From positions 248,001-312,000 of the forward strand of contig WYBN01000009.1 in NCBI GenBank assembly GCA_011525875.1: a DNA stretch of 64,000 nt, in the 5' to 3' direction. The position numbers and the translations under genes were made by a program. The notes under the pieces were generated by a model. The model searched no databases. It was not told where the DNA came from and saw nothing but the letters and a program-made list of their open reading frames with translations. Every line of letters begins with the position of its first letter. Position 1 is the first letter of the stretch. Shown in pieces: positions 60,335 to 64,000 of the stretch. The DNA comes from Melioribacteraceae bacterium (GTDB lineage Bacteria; Bacteroidota; Ignavibacteria; Ignavibacteriales; Melioribacteraceae).

Positions 60335-62431
60335 TTGTCTGAAACACTAAAAGGAAAAATTAATTATTACACTTACTACAACGATGAAAACGGGTATTCG
60401 ATAATTCGTTTGGCGGATAATACTACCGTAATCGGCAACCTTCCTAAAATCAACAGCGGCGAGTCAGTTGAATTCACCGGAATTTGGGTAACTCACCCAA
60501 AGTACGGCAGGCAATTCAAAGTAGAAAGTTATAACGTAAGCTATCCTACTACCAGAGCGGGAATTATTAATTATCTCGGCTCGGGTTTGATTAAGGGAAT
60601 CGGCAAATCAACCGCGGAAAAAATTTACAATCAATTCGGCGAACAGACTCTCGATATACTTGACGCACAGATTAACAGACTGGTTGAAGTAGAAGGCATC
60701 GGCTACAAAAAACTTGATATGATCAAAAAAGGATGGGAAGAACAGCAGGGCGTTAAAACAGTTATGCTGTTTCTTCAATCTCACGGCATATCAACGGCAT
60801 ACTCTCTGAAGATATATAAAACATACGGCGCTAAGGCTCCTGAAATAATCGAGGAAAATCCGTACAGGCTTATAAACGATGTCTGGGGTATTGGTTTTAA
60901 GGTTGCTGACGAAATAGCCCGAAAAATGGGTTTTTCTGATCATCATCCCGCACGTATAAAGGCGGGAATCGTTTTTGCGCTTGATGAAATTGCCAGGAGC
61001 GGTCATACTTATTCTCCCGAAAGTGATTTAATTAATTTCTGCACGCAGCTGCTTCGATTTGAATTGGTTTACTCCGATCCTATTCTGCAGGAACTTGAAG
61101 ATGAAGGCATGATAATTCATAAGGAAGGAAAAGTATTTTTGTCAGAATTGTATTATGCGGAGCGCGGAATTGAAGAAGCAATTAAGTTATTATCGAAACC
61201 GCCCTTAGAACTCAATTCCGGCGAAAAGAAATCTCTTCACTTAATTTCAAAAAGATTCTCTCCAGAACAACTTGAAGCCATCAGATTATCGTTCGAAAAC
61301 AAACTGCTTATTATTACAGGCGGACCGGGAACAGGGAAGACAACTGCATTAAAAGGCATAATTGATATTTACAAGAGCAGAAGCAAATCCATTCTGCTTA
61401 CCGCGCCGACCGGCAGAGCGGCAAAACGAATGACCGAAGTAATCGGGCTTGAAGCCAAAACGATTCACCGCATGCTTGAATATAACCCTTCCGACAACAG
61501 CTTCGGTTTTAATCAGTTCAATAAACTTGAAACGGACTTATTAATCGTTGACGAAGTTTCTATGATAGACACTGTCTTAATGTACCGTTTAATAACCGCA
61601 GTTGACGAAGGAACCACCGTTGTTTTAGTGGGCGATATTGATCAGCTTCCATCTGTTGGGCCGGGCAATGTGCTTAAGGATTTAATCTCATCCGATTTGA
61701 TTCCGGCTATTAAGCTGAATAAAATATTCCGTCAGGCTGAACAGAGCGATATAGTATTAAACGCTCACAGAATAAATAAAGGCGAAATGCCTTCGTTCAA
61801 CGCTCTTAAGAATACTGATTTCGTTTTTCTAGAAGAAAAAAATAATTCAGTTATACCCGAAAAGATTTTGCATCTTGCTAAAATAGAATTGCCCAACCGG
61901 CTGAAATTAGACTGTTTGGAAGATATTCAAATTCTGTCCCCTATGTATAAAGGAGAAGCTGGGGTAAATAACCTCAATAGGTTATTTCAATCAGGCATCA
62001 ATGATTCACCCGTAGTGCTGATGCGCGGCGAAAAGAAATTCAAAGCCGGCGATAAAATAATGCAGCTCCGGAATAATTATGACAAAGGAGTTTTCAACGG
62101 CGATATAGGTTTCATAACCGGTTTTGACGATGAGAATAAGATGTTGAACACAACCTTCGACGGAAAGTTTGTGCAGTATGCGCTCGACGAAATAGATGAG
62201 GTTACCCTTGCTTATGCCGTCACAGTGCATAAAAGCCAGGGCAGTGAGTACCCGTGCGTTATAATGCCGCTGACGACTTCACATTATATTATGCTTCAAC
62301 GAAATTTACTATATACTGCTATTACCCGAGCGTCGAAACTGCTTATAATTATCGGGTCTAAAAATGCAATCGGGATGGCGGTTAAAAACAACAAAGTCGA
62401 GAATCGTTTTACTCATTTATTCAAACAGTAA
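60335..62431 (+). CDS. recD2: ATP-dependent RecD2-like DNA helicase
   Basis: This 698-residue helicase starts at TTG 60335, with AGGA 8 bases upstream. It has the RecD2 N-terminal OB-like and HhH regions (IKGIGKSTAEKIYNQFGEQT, VEVEGIGYKKLDMI) and the 1A/2A motor domains: Walker A GGPGTGKTTAL, TAPTGRAAKRM, DEVSMID, VLVGDIDQLPSVGPG, and C-terminal UvrD-like VTVHKSQGSEYP and YTAITRAS. There is no RecB or RecC. RecD2 is a 5'-3' helicase acting in DNA repair and replication-fork maintenance. It follows ettA by 19 bases. Confidence 0.95.
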   Translation: MSETLKGKINYYTYYNDENGYSIIRLADNTTVIGNLPKINSGESVEFTGIWVTHPKYGRQFKVESYNVSYPTTRAGIINYLGSGLIKGIGKSTAEKIYNQFGEQTLDILDAQINRLVEVEGIGYKKLDMIKKGWEEQQGVKTVMLFLQSHGISTAYSLKIYKTYGAKAPEIIEENPYRLINDVWGIGFKVADEIARKMGFSDHHPARIKAGIVFALDEIARSGHTYSPESDLINFCTQLLRFELVYSDPILQELEDEGMIIHKEGKVFLSELYYAERGIEEAIKLLSKPPLELNSGEKKSLHLISKRFSPEQLEAIRLSFENKLLIITGGPGTGKTTALKGIIDIYKSRSKSILLTAPTGRAAKRMTEVIGLEAKTIHRMLEYNPSDNSFGFNQFNKLETDLLIVDEVSMIDTVLMYRLITAVDEGTTVVLVGDIDQLPSVGPGNVLKDLISSDLIPAIKLNKIFRQAEQSDIVLNAHRINKGEMPSFNALKNTDFVFLEEKNNSVIPEKILHLAKIELPNRLKLDCLEDIQILSPMYKGEAGVNNLNRLFQSGINDSPVVLMRGEKKFKAGDKIMQLRNNYDKGVFNGDIGFITGFDDENKMLNTTFDGKFVQYALDEIDEVTLAYAVTVHKSQGSEYPCVIMPLTTSHYIMLQRNLLYTAITRASKLLIIIGSKNAIGMAVKNNKVENRFTHLFKQ

Positions 62432-62520
62432 AAATTCTTAAAGGCTGCTATAACTTATCCTCCAAATTCATTAATTTTCACTTATAATTGTTAATAATTA
62501 ACAAATGAGGGGAACTTTTA

Positions 62521-64000
62521 TGAAGACTAAATCAGTTTTAGTAATTATTTTATTATCAATTTTTATTTCACTAAACAATGCACAGGTTATGGAAAGAAAA
62601 GACATTACCGAAAAGTACAAATGGAATTTAGCAGATCTTTATCCCGACGTTCAATCATGGCACAAAGCCAAAGAAAATATTTCTGCTAATTTGGGAAACA
62701 TTTCGAAATATCAAGGCAAATTGGGTGAGAGTGCCGAGAATTTACACTACACTCTTGCGAATTACTACAATATTGTAAAAGATTTCTGGAAACTCTCCAT
62801 TTATGCCAATCGGATTAAGGATGAAGATGTACGCGTAGCCGAGAATGATGCATTGGCCCAGGAAGCTGCATCGCTCGGGACACGCCTTGGCGAAGTTTCA
62901 GCATTTATAAACCCGGAAATATTGAAGATTGACCCTTCCAAAATCGAGAAGTTTTATATAAACAAAATTGAATTGAGAGAATTTGAAACAGCAATTAAAG
63001 ACATTCAGCGGCTGCGCGATCATACTTTGACTGAAAGCGAGGAACAAATCCTTGCAAGTTTTGGACAGGTTACTGGAACTATGGCTAATGTTTATGGCAC
63101 ACTTAACAACGCTGAACTTCCTTATGCTAAAGTTGTCCTTTCCGATGCCGGTGAGGTTGAGTTGAATAATTCGAATTTTGTCCGTTTCAGAACAACCGAG
63201 AACAGGGCAGATAGGGAAAAAATATTTAATGCTTTTTTTAATAAGTATGGCGAATTTAAGAATACAATCGGGCTTAACCTTGCAGGAAAAGTCCGCTCCG
63301 ATTGGGTTTACGCAAAGAATAGAAAATACAGTTCCTCACTCGAATCTTCGCTCGATAATTTTGCAATACCCACTTCGGTGTATGAGACGCTGATTAATCA
63401 AATAAACGAAAACCTCCCTACTCTTCATAGATTTCTGAAACTAAAAGCGAAGATGCTCGGTGTTGACAATCTCCACTATTATGATTTATATACACCGATT
63501 GTTGATGAAGTTAAAATGGAGTTTACCGTTGAAGAAGGTCAGAATGTTATTCTCGAAGGGTTAAAATCAATGGGCGGTGAATATATCGGCACTGTTAAAA
63601 AATCTTTCGACGAAAGATGGATTGATTTCCTGCCTAATGCAGGTAAACGCAGCGGGGCATATTCATCCGGCGGAGCTTATGACGTCCATCCATACATTCT
63701 TATGAACTGGACCGATGACTGGGAATCAGTTTCAACTCTCGCGCACGAGCTCGGACATACAATGCATTCGTACTTCTCTAATAAACATCAACCGTTTCAA
63801 TACGCCGGCTATTCGACTTTTGTTGCAGAGATAGCTTCTACCTGCAACGAGGCGATATTAATTGATTATATGCTGAAGAAAGTTAAATCGGATAAAGAAA
63901 AAATGTTTCTGCTGGGAAGCTATCTTGAAGGGCTTCGAACAACAATTTTCCGGCAGGTTTCATTTGCCGAATTCGAATGGGAGATTCACAAAAAAGTAGA
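62521..64000 (+). CDS. pepF: Exported oligoendopeptidase F (M3B), truncated by window edge
   Basis: The frame opens at ATG 62521 (GAGGGGA upstream) and runs without a stop to the right edge, about 493 codons; the C-terminus is outside. An N-terminal signal peptide (VLVIILLSIFISLNNAQ) precedes the PepF sequence (ITEKYKWNLADLYPDVQSWH). The zinc motif HELGHTMHSYFS is in STLAHELGHTMH, and the Glu of FVAEIASTCNEAIL fits the third ligand. PepF is usually cytoplasmic, so an exported form suggests peptide degradation outside the cytoplasm. It is transcribed on the same strand after recD2 with a 90-base gap. Confidence 0.93.

Noticed and set aside
1..64000. CRISPR arrays, IS elements, prophage or tRNA/rRNA genes
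   Set aside because: No regularly spaced repeats, transposase or integrase frames, terminal repeats or RNA-gene-like segments were found; the gaps are short and AT-rich.

Overview
The window is AT-rich, densely coded bacterial chromosome with short gaps and many ATGA/GTGA gene overlaps. It suggests a member of the Bacteroidota/Chlorobi side of the FCB group, most likely class Ignavibacteria. The main reasons are two secreted proteins ending in a type IX secretion (T9SS) sorting domain with the NPFNP motif common in that class, a PorV/PorQ-family outer-membrane protein, DUF5916-type outer-membrane proteins, and Bacteroidota-like TAnnTTTG promoter candidates. No rRNA, tRNA, IS element, prophage or CRISPR array was seen. 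The first gene (U32 peptidase) and the last gene (PepF) are cut by the window edges.

Layout. 1-12 kb: U32 peptidase, secreted esterase, a Trm112-like/FAD-oxidase/TPR/clpX run, a conserved exported protein, a GroES paralogue, an M3-like peptidase and a membrane protein. 12-15 kb (minus): a large DUF5916/CBM9-type outer-membrane protein and a ferredoxin, separated by a clear terminator. 15.4-26 kb: a collinear plus-strand run (lipoprotein, aldo/keto reductase, CBM9-like protein, RlpA, CYTH protein) ending in an unusual lipoprotein-propeller-Ser/Thr kinase and a GAF sigma-54 activator. Directly downstream are a dyad repeat and a well-matched -24/-12 promoter leading into a small unit: a degenerate receiver fragment, two lipoproteins and a 34-residue membrane peptide. 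26-38 kb: MOSC protein, an ECF sigma/anti-sigma/YbjQ operon, a secreted NodB-like/golvesin-type protein, EamA transporter, HtpX, PorQ-like protein, TPR protein and aspS.

38.2-47.4 kb holds a compact type IV pilus/type II secretion-like machine: two small pilin-like proteins, then PilC, PilB, PilT, a PilM-PilN fusion, a PilO-PilP-like fusion and a secretin. The pilin-like proteins start MG(T/Q)QQLLLIV and lack the usual prepilin peptidase site and Glu5. A strong terminator separates them from the machine genes. No prepilin peptidase gene is in the window.

47.6-56.7 kb is a signalling block: a hybrid histidine kinase, a receiver-DHp protein without an ATPase domain, a second hybrid kinase with an NtrC-type regulator in one minus-strand operon with a threonine/serine dehydratase and a TetR repressor (perfect operator palindrome in front), and a GAF-PP2C phosphatase. 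56.9-64 kb: TPR protein, SDR epimerase, EttA, RecD2 and an exported oligoendopeptidase F.

The two most interesting systems are the pilus-like machine with non-canonical pilins and the extracytoplasmic-sensor kinase/sigma-54 circuit with its adjacent candidate target operon. All calls rest on reading the translated sequences and motif recall. No database search was run.
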